Shown: piece by piece, positions 1-11,451 of the stretch
Position numbering within the stretch: the first letter of the stretch is position 1
Layout: each line of letters opens with the position of its first letter
Assembly (NCBI GenBank): GCA_900239685.1
Contig: OENT01000467.1
Span: forward strand, 33,216-97,215
Direction: 5' to 3'
DNA from: Rotaria macrura
Taxonomy: Eukaryota > Rotifera > Eurotatoria > Philodinida > Philodinidae
Length of the DNA stretch: 64,000 bases
The notes under the pieces: generated by a model
Told to the model about the DNA's origin: nothing
Databases searched by the model: none
Seen by the model: the letters and a program-made list of their open reading frames with translations, nothing else
Program-made: the position numbers and the translations under genes

Positions 1-393
1 CTTTTTCATGTCTCATCTATAGACGCCTATTCGATGCCCTCATCAAATCACAGAGATCTACTCACTCAATGCAAATTAGTAAAGACAGTGTCATGCCACC
101 ATTCACAGTCGTAAGATCACTTTGTGATTTTCTCCTTTAAAAAACTGTTTTTACCTCAACATCGAATTTTTCGACTCAGTTGTACGAGAAATGTCCATGA
201 AGGAGATAATCACTCACAGAGATTTATGAATATTTGTAGAAAAGAGCGTCAAGAATGAAAAATCATCGAACCATGACATTAATCATATTGCGTGTTTTTT
301 GAAAATTTATTCATAGAAGTAAAATTTTTCAACACAAATGTCATAGTTATAGCTGTTCAATATATAAACTGTTTCATCGGTTTCCACTGATGA
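1..393. other. no gene seen at window edge
   Basis: AT-rich sequence downstream of the first minus-strand gene. I see no open frame with splice support, RNA gene or repeat. It probably holds the 3' flank and polyadenylation region of that gene. Confidence 0.5.
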
Positions 394-1068
394 TCATGAA
401 GATTTCGCTCGTTGGCTTCTCCGATTGAATAACGTCTCGTCATCAATTGTTCCGATAATAACATCTGTTTCTTCATTCAGTTCATCGAAAAATGATTTAA
501 AAGTATTCCAAAATGGAACATCATCTACAGGTTTCTGGGCACTATCGACTGGTGGATGAGTATCTCTACCATCGTCGGTGGCGCTTCTTATTTCGCCTTG
601 ATCGATATGTTCGAAAATTTCCTTGCGCAAACTATTCGTTTCTAAACTCGAATCTGTGTCTGATTCGTCGACAGACTGTCTATTCAGATCGGGATCGTCT
701 TCTTCCGTTTGAAAATGATCACGTGCTGAATTTTCATCGGCGTTTTGGTAAACATCTTTAGCTTGTATTTCAATAACTGGTCTATATGACCATGAAAAGT
801 TCATTATCATTCCTTTATTTAGTGGATCAGTTGTTTCATTATAAGGTTTAGGCGATGGAAAAAGGAACGAAGACGAGCTCTTCGGTATTGAAACATTAGT
901 AGGTTTAAATCTTCTTTCCAACGGCGTCGTGCTCTAAATAGAATAAACAGATAGAAATGAAACCGTCATTTTTTCTTTTTCTACAATATTTACAGTCCAG
1001 AATTCTGCTTCATCATCAGTTACCAACGCCAAAGTTTCAACTTTCTTGCGTGTATCTGTGGTCGACAT
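394..1068 (-). CDS. hypothetical acidic protein, paralogue A (2 exons)
   Basis: I do not recognise the family. Exon 1 is 994-1068 (25 codons, starting MSTTDTRKK) and exon 2 is 394-933, joined in phase 0 across a 60-nt GT..AG intron. The product is about 204 aa, hydrophilic and rich in Asp/Glu/Ser, with no signal peptide or membrane segment. The last ~40 residues (core FWNTFKSFFDELNEE and ending RRSQRAKSS) closely match the C-terminal part of the gene at 3374-4112, which has the same two-exon plan and a phase-0 intron after a Thr codon. That match between two genes is the best evidence that this is a real protein. The conserved tail is probably the functional module; the middle is diverged and low in complexity. 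No function is assigned. Confidence 0.7.
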
Positions 1069-3373
1069 TGTTTTGAAGTGATTTTCGATAAATCATGCAC
1101 TTCATATTTTTCACGCTTCACTTCACACACGCATACTGTTCGAATACAAAGAATAACTTGTTTTTTCGTTTTTATTTCGGTTACTTATATATCTATACCT
1201 TATTTGTCTCCCAACTATCAGGGACGACGTGAATGAATGCAAAACAAGATCAATTCGTGCAAATACAGGCTCTTTTTTTCTTCTGCTTTCTTTTACAGAG
1301 ATTATTTACACAATAAACTTCTTTCGTTGTTCACTTTCGAAAGAAATTTCGAAATACTTTTCGAAACCATTCGATTTTATTCTATTGAGTCGACGTACAA
1401 ATCGTGGGTCGAAATAATTGTTACACTGTTTGAGAATAATTTTTCAAAAATAACTAATTGTACCCTAATACGATTACAGATCGTAATGACACAATTAGTA
1501 TTTTGTTTTCACCACCATGTGCGTTGAAATGCCAATAAACATTATCTGCATTATATTAGATGTATTCATAATGCAAAAGAAAGTGTGTTATTCATTATCC
1601 ACAGTGAATGCTCGCCAAGAGCATCGGTTTCATGGACAGTAAAGATCACTCGGAACAGAACTGTATATGCGTTGGCATTTGCAATCGAATAATTGCTTAA
1701 CGTAAAGACGAACACATGATACTTTCATTGACTTGATGGTTCAATTGATCTCTACGCCGAGAATCATGATGATTCTGAAACCTTTGCATGCACGGATCAA
1801 ATATTTTCATCTCGTTTTCTATCCGTAGACTTCGACTTTCTTGAATTTCCACTTTGATTATAAACTTAACTACGCAGAGCTGATTTCGAAATGAATTCTT
1901 TCTATTTAATCAACCTGAAAACTTGATCTAAAATTCATAATAAAATGAAAGTAGTTTTCTCTCAAAAAAAATTCAAAGAATCGTTCATTTATTTTGCTCA
2001 CGTAAAATATGAAATCATTTTCAGACGACTCGAGTAGAAATACATGCAATCATTGAAATAAAAAAGCGTAGACAAATGAGAAAAGGTTTATTACACGGTA
2101 ATTACAAGAACTACAAGTACGATGTATAATGAACACGTAGAACAGTGCAGGTAGAAGTCATTTTCAAGGCCTTTTTATAACTGTTCGTATGAACGATGAT
2201 TGAAGTAAATGAGCTAATTAAATTCAACAAGAAAACAAGGCACCTGCTTCTCGGTTTGATGATCGTTTTATTTTCGAGAAATGCTTTTCAAAACAAGTGA
2301 TTGCATATACACGTTTCATCACTATCAACCCTGATTTTCACCGGAGTAGCAGTGCCATTTCTCATTATCTATAACATAAAATAAGTGAAACTGATTCATC
2401 CGCAGATCGTTGCAGCATGATTATAGATTTGCATGAGAATATTTCGAAATTTCTCATCGAGATCAATGTATTCGGGTGTTTGAGAGTTCATTCGTCGTTA
2501 GAATTAAGACTGAACGAAGTTTGTTTCTCCATACCAGACAACGATCAGCACCGAAACAAATCCTGATAAGTTTCAAATGAATAAGTCCACTCACCATTAT
2601 TTTTCAACAAATATTTCTAGATAGTACAATTCGATTTGTTAGGGTTTAATTAATCATCGTCACTGTGACAAAGCTAGGAAGTCGCTTTAATCCTTTACCG
2701 TCGAGCACTTATAGCCCGTTAATGTTTATAATACCTCAAACAAATGAGTATTGTCGGGTTACAGGTTGACTACTATCACATAATTAATCAACCGTTTCAA
2801 CTAATGTTCAAATATTTTTATTGGTCGAAAGAGAAATACGTTCTTCTTCGACATTAGACAATCAAAACGGTTTCTTTTAACAGACTCCAGATTTTATAAG
2901 AGAAGGATCGTTGACGTACTTTGAGTGTCGATATGTCTACGCATCGCTATCGATATCAAGAGAACTACTTATTGTATTTTCCTCATTTTTTCATTCCAAA
3001 AGTTTCATTTGTCAAAAAAGAAACGATCGAATAGCAGCAGAATCAATGAGACGAGAGACACTCTCCGAAATTAAATGACAACAGTTGGAATCACTCGATC
3101 ATTCTAGCATGCTTATCTTAGTACAAATTTTAGCTTCATCATTGTTCTTGACGATGAGAAAAATGTTTACCACATATCGGCATAGTTAATACACGTATTG
3201 CAGTTCGACACGCTTGACTACGTTAGGTAATTAATTGGGGAGGTAAATCGATTTCTATGTAAACACAACAAGATGCCAACAATGAAAAGAAACATAACTA
3301 TGCGTGTAGTGATCTAGAAAACAGTTTCCTTTTAATTAGAAAATTATTCAGTATTCTTCTAATGCAATATGTT
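1069..3373. other. intergenic, no gene seen
   Basis: A 2.3-kb AT-rich spacer between the two paralogous genes. The few open frames are short, overlap each other and lack splice or similarity support. The part just above 1068 should contain the promoter of paralogue A, but I see no recognisable element. Confidence 0.45.
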
Positions 3374-3588
3374 TTAAAAAAAAGTCACTACGCGATCATC
3401 GTTAGTAATGTTGTTGATCGCAGTTGAAGATTTCGCTTTTTGACTTCTTCGTTCGAATAATATTTTGTCATCCATTGCCCCAATAAGAACATCCTTTTCT
3501 TCATTCAATTCATTGATAAATGTTTTAAAACTATTCCAAAGTGGTACGCTATCGAAAGGTTTATCAGGATCATCGAGATCATCGTCGC

Positions 3589-3619
<31 letters not shown>

Positions 3620-4112
3620 GGTATCTGTGGTTGGATTGATTATCACTGGTTTCTTACTTTGCTCGGCGTCGATAAAGACATCATCATCTAAATCATCGAT
3701 GTCGATGCCTGGCCTTCCTTTTAACCGATGAATTAATCGACGAAAAAAGCCAACTTTTTCTCCCAAATCATATTCGTCGAGATCGATCTTGTCATTCATT
3801 TGAAATACATCAAATATTCCATTCTTGTCGATTTTGTCTAATTTTTCTTTCTCTTGTTTTTGATTTGTTGGTTTATTTGATGGTGACGAGTCATGTTCTA
3901 TTTTTCCATTTGAATTATTCGGCTTTTTAAAATGAAGCCCATCCGAATAAAATTCGTTTGATTTTGGAAATCGAAAAATTGTGCTGCCATCGTATGGTGA
4001 TGTATTCTTAAGAGTATTACGAAAAATAAACAAGATATTAGACTCAGTCAATATTTACCGTATGAATTTTAGCTCCATAATAGGAAAGCAAATCCAAGGC
4101 TTCAATCTTCAT
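3374..4112 (-). CDS. hypothetical Asp-rich protein, paralogue B (2 exons)
   Basis: This is the diverged partner of the gene at 394-1068; family unknown. Exon 1 is 4059-4112 (18 codons, starting MKIEALDLL) and exon 2 is 3374-4006, joined in phase 0 across a 52-nt intron. The product is about 228 aa. Shared features are a short first exon ending in Thr, an acidic middle, and a C-terminal block (WNSFKTFINELNEEKDVLIG, then an acidic step and RRSQKAKSS). This copy has a longer Asp/Lys-rich middle with an uninterrupted Asp run encoded by a tandem hexanucleotide at 3581-3620, and an extra C-terminal tail after the conserved block. No membrane segment or signal peptide is visible. It could be a nuclear or cytosolic regulatory protein, but nothing in the sequence shows that. 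Confidence 0.7.
3581..3620. repeat. coding microsatellite (ATCGTC)n
   Basis: Tandem copies of ATCGTC on the plus strand encode a poly-aspartate run in paralogue B. The unit is a multiple of three, so length changes stay in frame. Confidence 0.85.
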
Positions 4113-4472
4113 ACTTTTTGTGATCAATGTTGCCTTAGATCGATTTCAATAGTCAACGTGAAATATTATACATCGCACGCGTCAATACACACGCCTACAT
4201 CATTTACTAACAAATTTCGTTATTTCTGCTTGCCTCTATCACTCCCAATATGATGTAGGTATCAATATGCTATTTTTACAATAAATAAGCCAAATATACA
4301 ATATTCCTATCGTTTGAATCCATCCAATCAAACGCGACAATTATATATGCCGATGTCAAATTCGTTGCCCTCCTCCTCCGTGTTTACTTTCCTCTATATG
4401 AACAGCGACGTAGATATGCTGAAATAGGATCGATTTTTTTATTTAACAAAAGCGCAAGCACACACGCGTAAT

Positions 4473-5884
4473 TTATTTCAGAGGTAAACCAGCAACTTGT
4501 CGACATTTTCGCATCGTTGCTCGCAACATAAATTGCTTTCGGGAAAGTTCTCTAACGTGCTGGCATAAATGAAAAGAAAAACATGAGGATCAAGGTGAAT
4601 TAATAAGAAAGAAAACAACAAAACATACTTTTAAATAAGTGTCTAATCCAATAGATTGTCTTCGAAGTCCATCAGCAAGATAATAGAGTAAATCTTGAAT
4701 AGCATGCTCTTCAGCATAAGCTTGCAGCAATCTTTAAACAATAGAATCATAAACAAGAAAGAAAAAATTGAGAAAAGAAACAAAGCAAAATCTCAACTGT
4801 TTATAAATCGGTGCAGGCATGATGACAGCATCGTCTTGTACCGAACTTCCTTTGGTGTTTGGTGGTACTTTTCGTGATCGATTCGTCGTTTCATTCATTT
4901 TGCTTTGTAAACTTTTAAGATAGTTCTTTAAAAACACTCGAATAAACATAAACATCGATCAGAAACGGAAAGCTGACCTGCGCTTGAATCTGTTGTTGCT
5001 GGGCATCATTAATCAAACATTCAATTTTTCTTTCTCCGTTCGTTAAATCTTGTTTCGTTTTTTCAAGTGACTCGATTTCTGCTCGACTGGTTTGCACGAC
5101 TTCATCCAAACGAGATCGAACTCTATCAAAAATAGCTGTTTGAACAGATACTCGATAAACATCTGATGACATCTGTGTTGGCGGATATCCATATCCATAT
5201 GGATATGATGGATTGCCACTACCACCAGGCATGACCATCGGCGTTGGCATCAGCGATGGATTTGTTGGATAAGGAGTTGGAAGACCAATCGGATTCGAAT
5301 TCGGATTCGGATTTGAATTTGAATTTGAATTTGAATACACAGGAGGTGATTTGCTGAATGCTTCCGACATAGCTTTCAATAAGTTGAGAACATCACTATG
5401 TGGCTAGAAAAACAGTATTCATAGAGATGCAGTTTCTAAATCAAATAAATAAATTACATGACGCCAACTTTTAAGATAAGGTATCACAACAGCTCCATCA
5501 GGTTGTACATCTCTACTTGTTTGTGAGACATGCATATCTGGTGTTGGCTTAACGTAAGCTAATGGTGCCACATGCGGATGATCTTGCTGAAGCCATACTT
5601 CAATCGGTATGTTATAACGATTTCCCTTATATTGACAATTAACAGTTCCATATAAACAAAGTAAATCTTTGAACAGGCCATCATTATAGAAGTATGGGCT
5701 GATTTTCAACATAAGATTACTTATTGGTGAATTCATTCCTTGTGTAATATCTCGACGAACCAAATCACGATAGGTGGGCTTTGAAATTGAAAAAATTTGA
5801 CTTTTTTTCAGAATACTCCATGTGTAGTCTTACTCGTGCTTTTACAATCATTTGGTCTATTTCAATTTGGCTTGGTTTTGTCAT
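4473..5884 (-). CDS. TSG101: TSG101 / Vps23, ESCRT-I subunit (6 exons)
   Basis: ESCRT-I subunit that binds ubiquitinated cargo and PTAP-type motifs at endosomes and in cytokinesis. Exons: 5834-5884, 5458-5778, 4978-5403, 4798-4925, 4629-4731, 4473-4559; all introns are 52-69 nt. The spliced frame gives 371 aa (human about 390). Residues ~1-130 are a UEV domain (YRDLVRRDI; GTVNCQYKGNRYNIPIEVWL; VKPTPDMHV; VIPYLKSWRHPHSD). A Pro/Ser/Asn-rich linker with a Ser-Asn repeat follows, then a coiled coil (~220-290), then the steadiness-box region (MPAPIYKQLLQAYAEEHAI; LSRKQFMLRATMRKCRQ). I chose the start MTKPSQIE at 5884 because it places the UEV near the N-terminus as in the family; an in-frame upstream ATG exists. 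An acceptor-like site lies just above the ATG. Identification is very secure; exon edges are inferred. Confidence 0.95.
5291..5336. repeat. hexanucleotide repeat in TSG101 linker
   Basis: Tandem GGATTC/GAATTT-type hexamers encode an alternating Ser-Asn / Pro-Asn stretch between the UEV domain and the coiled coil. It lies in a disordered linker, so copy-number change should be tolerated. Confidence 0.8.
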
Positions 5885-6199
5885 ATCGATGGGTGTTGGC
5901 GAACGATTTAAATCCAACTGTAAACTGTTAGAAAATTTCGTGTATCTAGTAGAAATTTTTGCAAAAAAAGAATGAATAATCACCCGAAAATACTGTCAGA
6001 TGAAATGCGATAAGAACGAAAAAAAAATTATTTAACTTTTATGCCAAAAGAAAATTTACATCAGCAAAACAAAAATTCAATTAGAATAAAGAACCGACAA
6101 GTCAAATAAAAGAGAAAGATGTCAGGAGAGAACAAGAACGATAAAATTGTTTCTTGTTATTATTTTTGCGTCGTCTTGCTTTTGAAGTTGACTGATTGT
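5885..6199. other. spacer between two minus-strand genes
   Basis: A 315-nt AT-rich spacer that should hold the TSG101 promoter / 5' leader and the 3' end of the membrane-protein gene. No other feature seen. Confidence 0.5.
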
Positions 6200-6676
6200 T
6201 TAATTAATCATGGAAGTAAAAAATGAAGACAATGTTCGTCGTCTATGAATCGGACTATTCAATGTCGATGATGTTGCTGTGGTTGTTGTTGTCGTCGTCG
6301 TCGTTGAGATCAGTAAAAATGTGTTTGGTTTCGGCATAAGTTGTTTAAGACGGACAAGTTCATCGATTTTGTGTGCAAGACGAAGTGTTAATGTAACAAG
6401 TAAAATACAAACAACAAGAAGAAATATGGCAACAATTGTTATTATACGCGATAAGAATTTTTTTCGACTTTCACTTATCGTCGAGTTAAGATTTAGACGA
6501 TACGTGTGCAGCTGCGACGATGACGGTAATGATAGACGATAATCTGTTTTAACATTATCGTCGGTTGCTGAAGAATTCTCCGTAGATTGTCCATCACCAT
6601 TCATTGACAATATATAATTATCATAATCATAAGTCGTTGAATTACGATCAAGTGTTGAGTCACGTCTTTCATTCAT
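6200..6676 (-). CDS. single-pass membrane protein, unknown family
   Basis: An uninterrupted 158-codon frame from ATG at 6676; no similarity recognised. Residues 1-75 are polar and rich in Ser/Asn/Asp. One strong membrane segment (about residues 73-95, core IVAIFLLVVCILLVTLTL) is preceded by SRKKFLSR. The C-terminal part carries a run of about nine Thr and then an RRR-containing tail. There is no N-terminal signal peptide, so the segment would act as a signal anchor; topology cannot be decided. The gene sits head-to-tail with TSG101 on the same strand. The intact frame, hydrophobic segment and spacing support a real gene, but without a paralogue this is moderate evidence. Confidence 0.55.
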   Translation of the reverse strand: MNERRDSTLDRNSTTYDYDNYILSMNGDGQSTENSSATDDNVKTDYRLSLPSSSQLHTYRLNLNSTISESRKKFLSRIITIVAIFLLVVCILLVTLTLRLAHKIDELVRLKQLMPKPNTFLLISTTTTTTTTTATSSTLNSPIHRRRTLSSFFTSMIN

Positions 6677-7524
6677 TGAACATTAACTTCGATAAGATAA
6701 TCGTCTAAGAATAATAACAGAAAAAAATTTCTTAAATACATGAAAAAGAAAAAAGCAATGTCTGATAAAGATGTGACTTACCCATCTTCAATTCTTGTCA
6801 TTAAATATGCTCTGTTTAGTAGTGGGATTTCTTATTTTCTGCAGAACGTCATCGAAGAATAGAAGCATTCCGTTAACAAATAGAAGAAGCAGCCGAGAAA
6901 AGCGAGACACAGAAAAAGAGAAAACTCCGTTCTTTTTCCATAATCGCATGAAAACACGGCACCACCCGTCTTCTTTTTCCCGTTTTTTTCTGACGTCAAT
7001 CTTTCCGTTTCTTTCTTTTCAGCACCTTGCTTTTCCATTGCAATCTTTCTCTCTCTCTCTCTCTGTGTTTGAAGAACGACACGAGAAAGAAGCGGAAGAG
7101 AACAGCGACAAAGGCAACAAGAGCACGAGTGCTTCGATTGTCGAAAACGATTCTCTCGTAATTAATAAGTCTCTTTCTCTCTATTTACACCAAGAAATAT
7201 GTGTGTTTTTTCTTGATGATATTGACACATTTATATTATAGACAACCAACAATATTTGCTGCTGCTGCTGCTGCTGCTGTTGTGTTTTCATCAAGCATGT
7301 TACTTTGCAAAAATCAAGTATTGACAAGTCATAATAAATATACATTTATATATATATATATACGTGTATTATATATCAGATCAATATATTACACAGACAT
7401 TTATTTAAATAATCTTAAGGCTTTATCAGATGCAATTCAATAAATTACAAAACAAGAAAAAGAAAAACAATAAATTCTAAATGAATAAAATAGAAATATT
7501 CACCAATTGAAAATACTTTATTGA
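6677..7524. other. intergenic with several microsatellites
   Basis: An 850-nt spacer. It contains a (TC)n run at 7048-7064, (GCT)7 at 7258-7278 and a (TA)n run near 7347-7362, plus pyrimidine-rich tracts. Plus-strand open frames here translate to low-complexity Arg/Lys/Ser/Phe sequence and are not supported. Confidence 0.6.
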
Positions 7525-10500
7525 CTATGAAGTTGAGATAATTAAAGGGTGTTCTTGTTCTTGACATGGTGATGTCGAAGGAAGAACTGACGCACGGGGA
7601 GGAGAAGGACGAGGAGGAGACGAACACGAAGAAGATAAATTGTTCGGTATTTTATGTCGTCGTATTGTAACGATGAGTAAGATGATTAAAAGAGAAAATG
7701 ATATTGCTTTTATTATGATGGCCGTACCGAACAGGGTCGATGGTAAACGATCACCGTTGTATATGAAGCATGAACCACGACGATCGCATGTTGCTTGAGA
7801 CCAAAACAGACATTGATTATCAATTATGATTCCAAATAGAATTGGCGCAGGAATTTGAGCGAGAATTTTCATAATGCAGTTTTCTAAACCTAAGCCGAAT
7901 GATTGAAGTTCATGTTGAACTGAGCGTAATATTATAATCAATTGTGGTGTTGCCATCAATGTTTGAAAAAATGTCACAACGAATAAAATTGATAGAAAAA
8001 GAAATGTTTCCATCAGACATATATTTTGACATGAACCTAAACGAACATTTCTTCCTATTGGTAAACACGTACAGTTGGAATAATCCTTTTTTCGTCGAAT
8101 TCATTTTTGGAAAGAAAGAGAACACAAGTTAGTTCAGTCATTATAGTGGGGAGAAAAGAATTTTCCTTACTGTTCCATTAATGTAACTACAGCCAGCATG
8201 ACACGGCGAAAGATAAGTTACTTGTTCTTGATAACATATTGGTTCGTAGACGTGTGATGAACAGTGACACGATTTAGAACACTGTGTATCGCCTTGATAG
8301 ATTGTTGTTGTTTGACATTTTAGAAATAAAAGTGCAATTAAGCCGAGCCATGATATTGAACAAGCTATGAGGATCATTTTTATGCATTGAAGAATTCCCA
8401 TGTGAAAACGACGAACCAAATATCCTCCTGTAAACGTGCCGAAGACAGCTGCTGGAACAACTATTGAACCAGTTAATGTGCTCGATAGTGACGATGACAA
8501 ATTGAACACGGATTCAATATATTTTACCATAAATGTTGTAAATGACACCACGAGGATCTACATTGAAAGAGTATTCAGTTCGTATGCATGTGTAGGTGAA
8601 ATCTCGTGCAACTTACACTTTCGACTGAATTAATTAGAACAATTAAGAGATATGTGAAATTCATTAGAAGGTCAGTTATACTTGTGAAAATGTCTGAAAA
8701 GAGAAATAGTTCCTTTCTAATTGAATTTTTCTTTTCACGATAAAACTAAGTGTCACCTTTAATTTTCGACATTTGACATATTGATTTACATTGTGTTGGA
8801 TTGGATAATTTGGGTAAAGTGTGACGTCGTGTTGCAGCTTGGCCAAGTGCGCAGACCGAATGAGTTGATTGTGTTACATCGATTGATTCTGCTGTTTGAT
8901 TTATATCTCGTGGCAATTTCGCAGGAAATGTACACAGAAAAAAGGACAAAATCGTTAATGAACTTGCTGAAACAAGAAATCCGGCCCACCACCGACCGAT
9001 CCAACGAGGATCATTCGTTGTTATTCCATTCGGAATTTCATTACGGCCAATATTTATCCATTGAGAGAGAAGTGCAGAGCCCATTAAAAAGCCAAGGACA
9101 GGTCCTAGTGCAACCATTCCATATAGAATACCTAAAACAGCAGCTGATGCCACTCTTTATGCATTCATTTATTATTCAATTCGAACTTTGCTTCGTCGTC
9201 TTCTTCTTTCCTCGCTTCATATTGTCAAACACAACCTTCACTCAAAATAGAAATCATGTGGAGATTTATTTTATTCGCCCCGGTGCTTATTCAATGTCAA
9301 CATCTTGATCAATTAGTTGACAAACTTCGACATTTAGAATCATTCGTCGAACTTCAAGGAGGAAACTTTAGAATGGGTGTTAATGATCGATATGGCATTA
9401 ACATGGAATATCCTGTTAGACAAGCGCAAGTGCAACCATTCAGGTACGATTCAACGACTTGTTTTTCGAAAAGGAAATGTCTTTTCGTTTTCGTTTTCGT
9501 TTAATAAAGAATTCTTCAGTATCCAGTGACTGTCGCCGCTTTTCGACGTTATACTCAAGACAAAACTCGTTATCGAACTCAAGCAGAAATAAATGGATTT
9601 AGTTTTATATTAGGACATTCTAACAATAAGTCCGTTGTTAATGTCACGTCTGAAGTTTGTCTTTTGTTTGTTGCTCGTCTCTCAATGTTTTTCTTCGCAT
9701 GATTTCATTTCAATCTGTAGGAAGAAGGTTTTATTGCAATTGAAAATATTCGTTGGAATCGTCCCGAAGGTGATTTAACAGATCTGTCAAATTATTTATC
9801 ATATCCAGTAACTCACGTATCATGGAACGATGCTCAAGCTTATTGTTCCTGGAAAGGTATGCGACTCCCCACGGAAATCGAGTGGGAATATGCAGCACGT
9901 GGTGGACTTGACTCAACTGCATATCCATGGGGAGATTTATGGCAATTAAAGCGGGCCAATTTATGGCAAGGGCGATTCCCATATGAAAATCAACTACGCG
10001 ATGGCTTCGTTCGTCTATCACCTGTTGATGCTTTTCCAGCACAAAACAATTATCAAGTATACGATATTTTGGGAAACACCTGGGAATGGACTTTAACTAA
10101 GTATGAACGAATCTTCTTTCACTGATAACTATCTTCTAACTTATTTATATTAGGTATCGGGATTACGACAATGAGAATGAGAATGATGCACCGGAAAAAT
10201 ATACAGTTAAAGGTGGTTCGTTTGCTGATACACGTGATGGTGATACGAAAAATGATCGTATTCAAGTGAGAACGAGTGCAAGAAAATGTTTTCGTCCTGA
10301 TTATACGGCTGAAAATCTATCTTTTCGTTGTGCACAATCAATGGAGAGCAATAAAAAATTCGAGAATGACTATGAAGTGGTTCGTCTTCGTCCGCCTATT
10401 CATCACCATTCAGACGAGCCTCATGAACACGTCTACCATACGGATGAACTTTAAAGAAAACAAACGTAAGAAAACATCACCCGTTAATCTAAGTGTGTGC

Positions 10501-11451
10501 AAGCAGAATTGAAAGCAGCTGTTAATTAGACTGTTTTTTAGATTTACGTGATCCTATTGTTTTACCTCAATTTATTTGTTTTTGATCTAATTAAACAGAA
10601 AAATAAATATCGTTTGATATTATTGGCTTTAAAATAAATTAATCACGAAGACAAATAGGTTTTGTTCGAGTTCAACGAAGGAAAGTCAATCTATTGAGCT
10701 TACTTGTATAAATGGCTTGGTCATCTTTATTGAGATGATCAGTTAAAAACGTTATTCCTAACGTATAAAATGGACTTGCACCTATAGACATGATTATCAT
10801 AGCTAATATAAGAATATAATAGGTCCAGGCTGGTTTGGGTGTCACATATGTGTTTGATATGTGTTTGTCAATGATGTTTGGTGTTAAATGAGATAATATT
10901 TTAGCCGTCGACAATGATGAACAAAGATCATGGGAAGATATTCGTTGTGTCGACGAGTTTGATTGACATAAGTGATCATTCGTTTGATTGGATGAATTCG
11001 TTGATGTTTCTTTTTCGTAACCATTTATTAAATAAGGTAATATAAATAGAATATTTCCCAAGGCAAACAATAAAGCACCGAATGCAACGATTCGTGGTCG
11101 ATTGTTTTGAGAACCAAAATACGATATTAATGGAATCGATAACACTCCCATTATGTCATAACTACTAAATGCAACGCCTAAACGTGAAGTAGAAAAACCA
11201 TAATAACGTTCTAATGATGAAACAATTGAACCGATGTAACCCGATGATATCATCGATTGTGATAAAACTGTGAGACATAATAATACTAAATATGAACGTA
11301 TAGTCCAAGTCGGTGAGGTTTTTCTAAATAAAATTTGAATTCCAATGAAAGTGAGTTTGTCTTTCTGTCATTTTTACCTTCTCTCATTTGAAAGATTGAA
11401 ATGGCTAACCTTCTCTCTAATATCAGTCATCTCTGTTAGATTTTCATTCAT
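7525..11451 (-). CDS. organic anion transporter, SLCO/OATP family (6 exons, host of nested gene)
   Basis: Multi-pass plasma-membrane exchanger of amphipathic organic anions. Exons: 11378-11451, 10704-11323, 8757-9152, 8617-8693, 8171-8557, 7525-8085; phases agree and give about 704 aa, a normal OATP length. Evidence in order: N-terminal start of TM1 ([20 protein letters not shown]), the next block [19 protein letters not shown], the family signature [13 protein letters not shown] before TM6, and a Kazal-like extracellular Cys module ([12 protein letters not shown], then SPCHAGC, NCTC and GSCQNIC) between TM9 and TM10. The last TM and a Pro/Ser-rich cytosolic tail follow. The extracellular loop after TM3/4 has several N-x-S/T sites. 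The intron 9153-10703 (1,551 nt) contains a whole plus-strand gene; the other introns are 54-85 nt. The donor leaves one A and the acceptor supplies TG, so the Met codon at the junction is split. Confidence 0.93.
9256..10454 (+). CDS. SUMF2-like formylglycine-generating-enzyme paralogue, ER lumenal (4 exons)
   Basis: FGE-sulfatase-fold protein lying inside an intron of the opposite-strand SLCO gene. Exons: 9256-9443, 9510-9654, 9721-10100, 10154-10454 (introns 66, 66, 53 nt), about 337 aa. A hydrophobic N-terminus ([14 protein letters not shown]) acts as a signal peptide. Family motifs follow: [77 protein letters not shown] and NLSFRCA. The two redox Cys that make formylglycine in SUMF1 (C336 and C341 in human) align with Arg and Thr ([10 protein letters not shown]), so this is the pFGE/SUMF2 type, expected to be catalytically inactive and perhaps a modulator of FGE or sulfatases. 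The C-terminus is HTDEL, a KDEL-like ER-retrieval signal. Assignment to the SUMF2 type rests on those two residues and the tail. Confidence 0.92.

Noticed and set aside
6795..7241. 148-codon plus-strand open frame
   Set aside because: Low-complexity Arg/Lys/Ser/Phe translation of pyrimidine-rich DNA in an intergenic region; no similarity.
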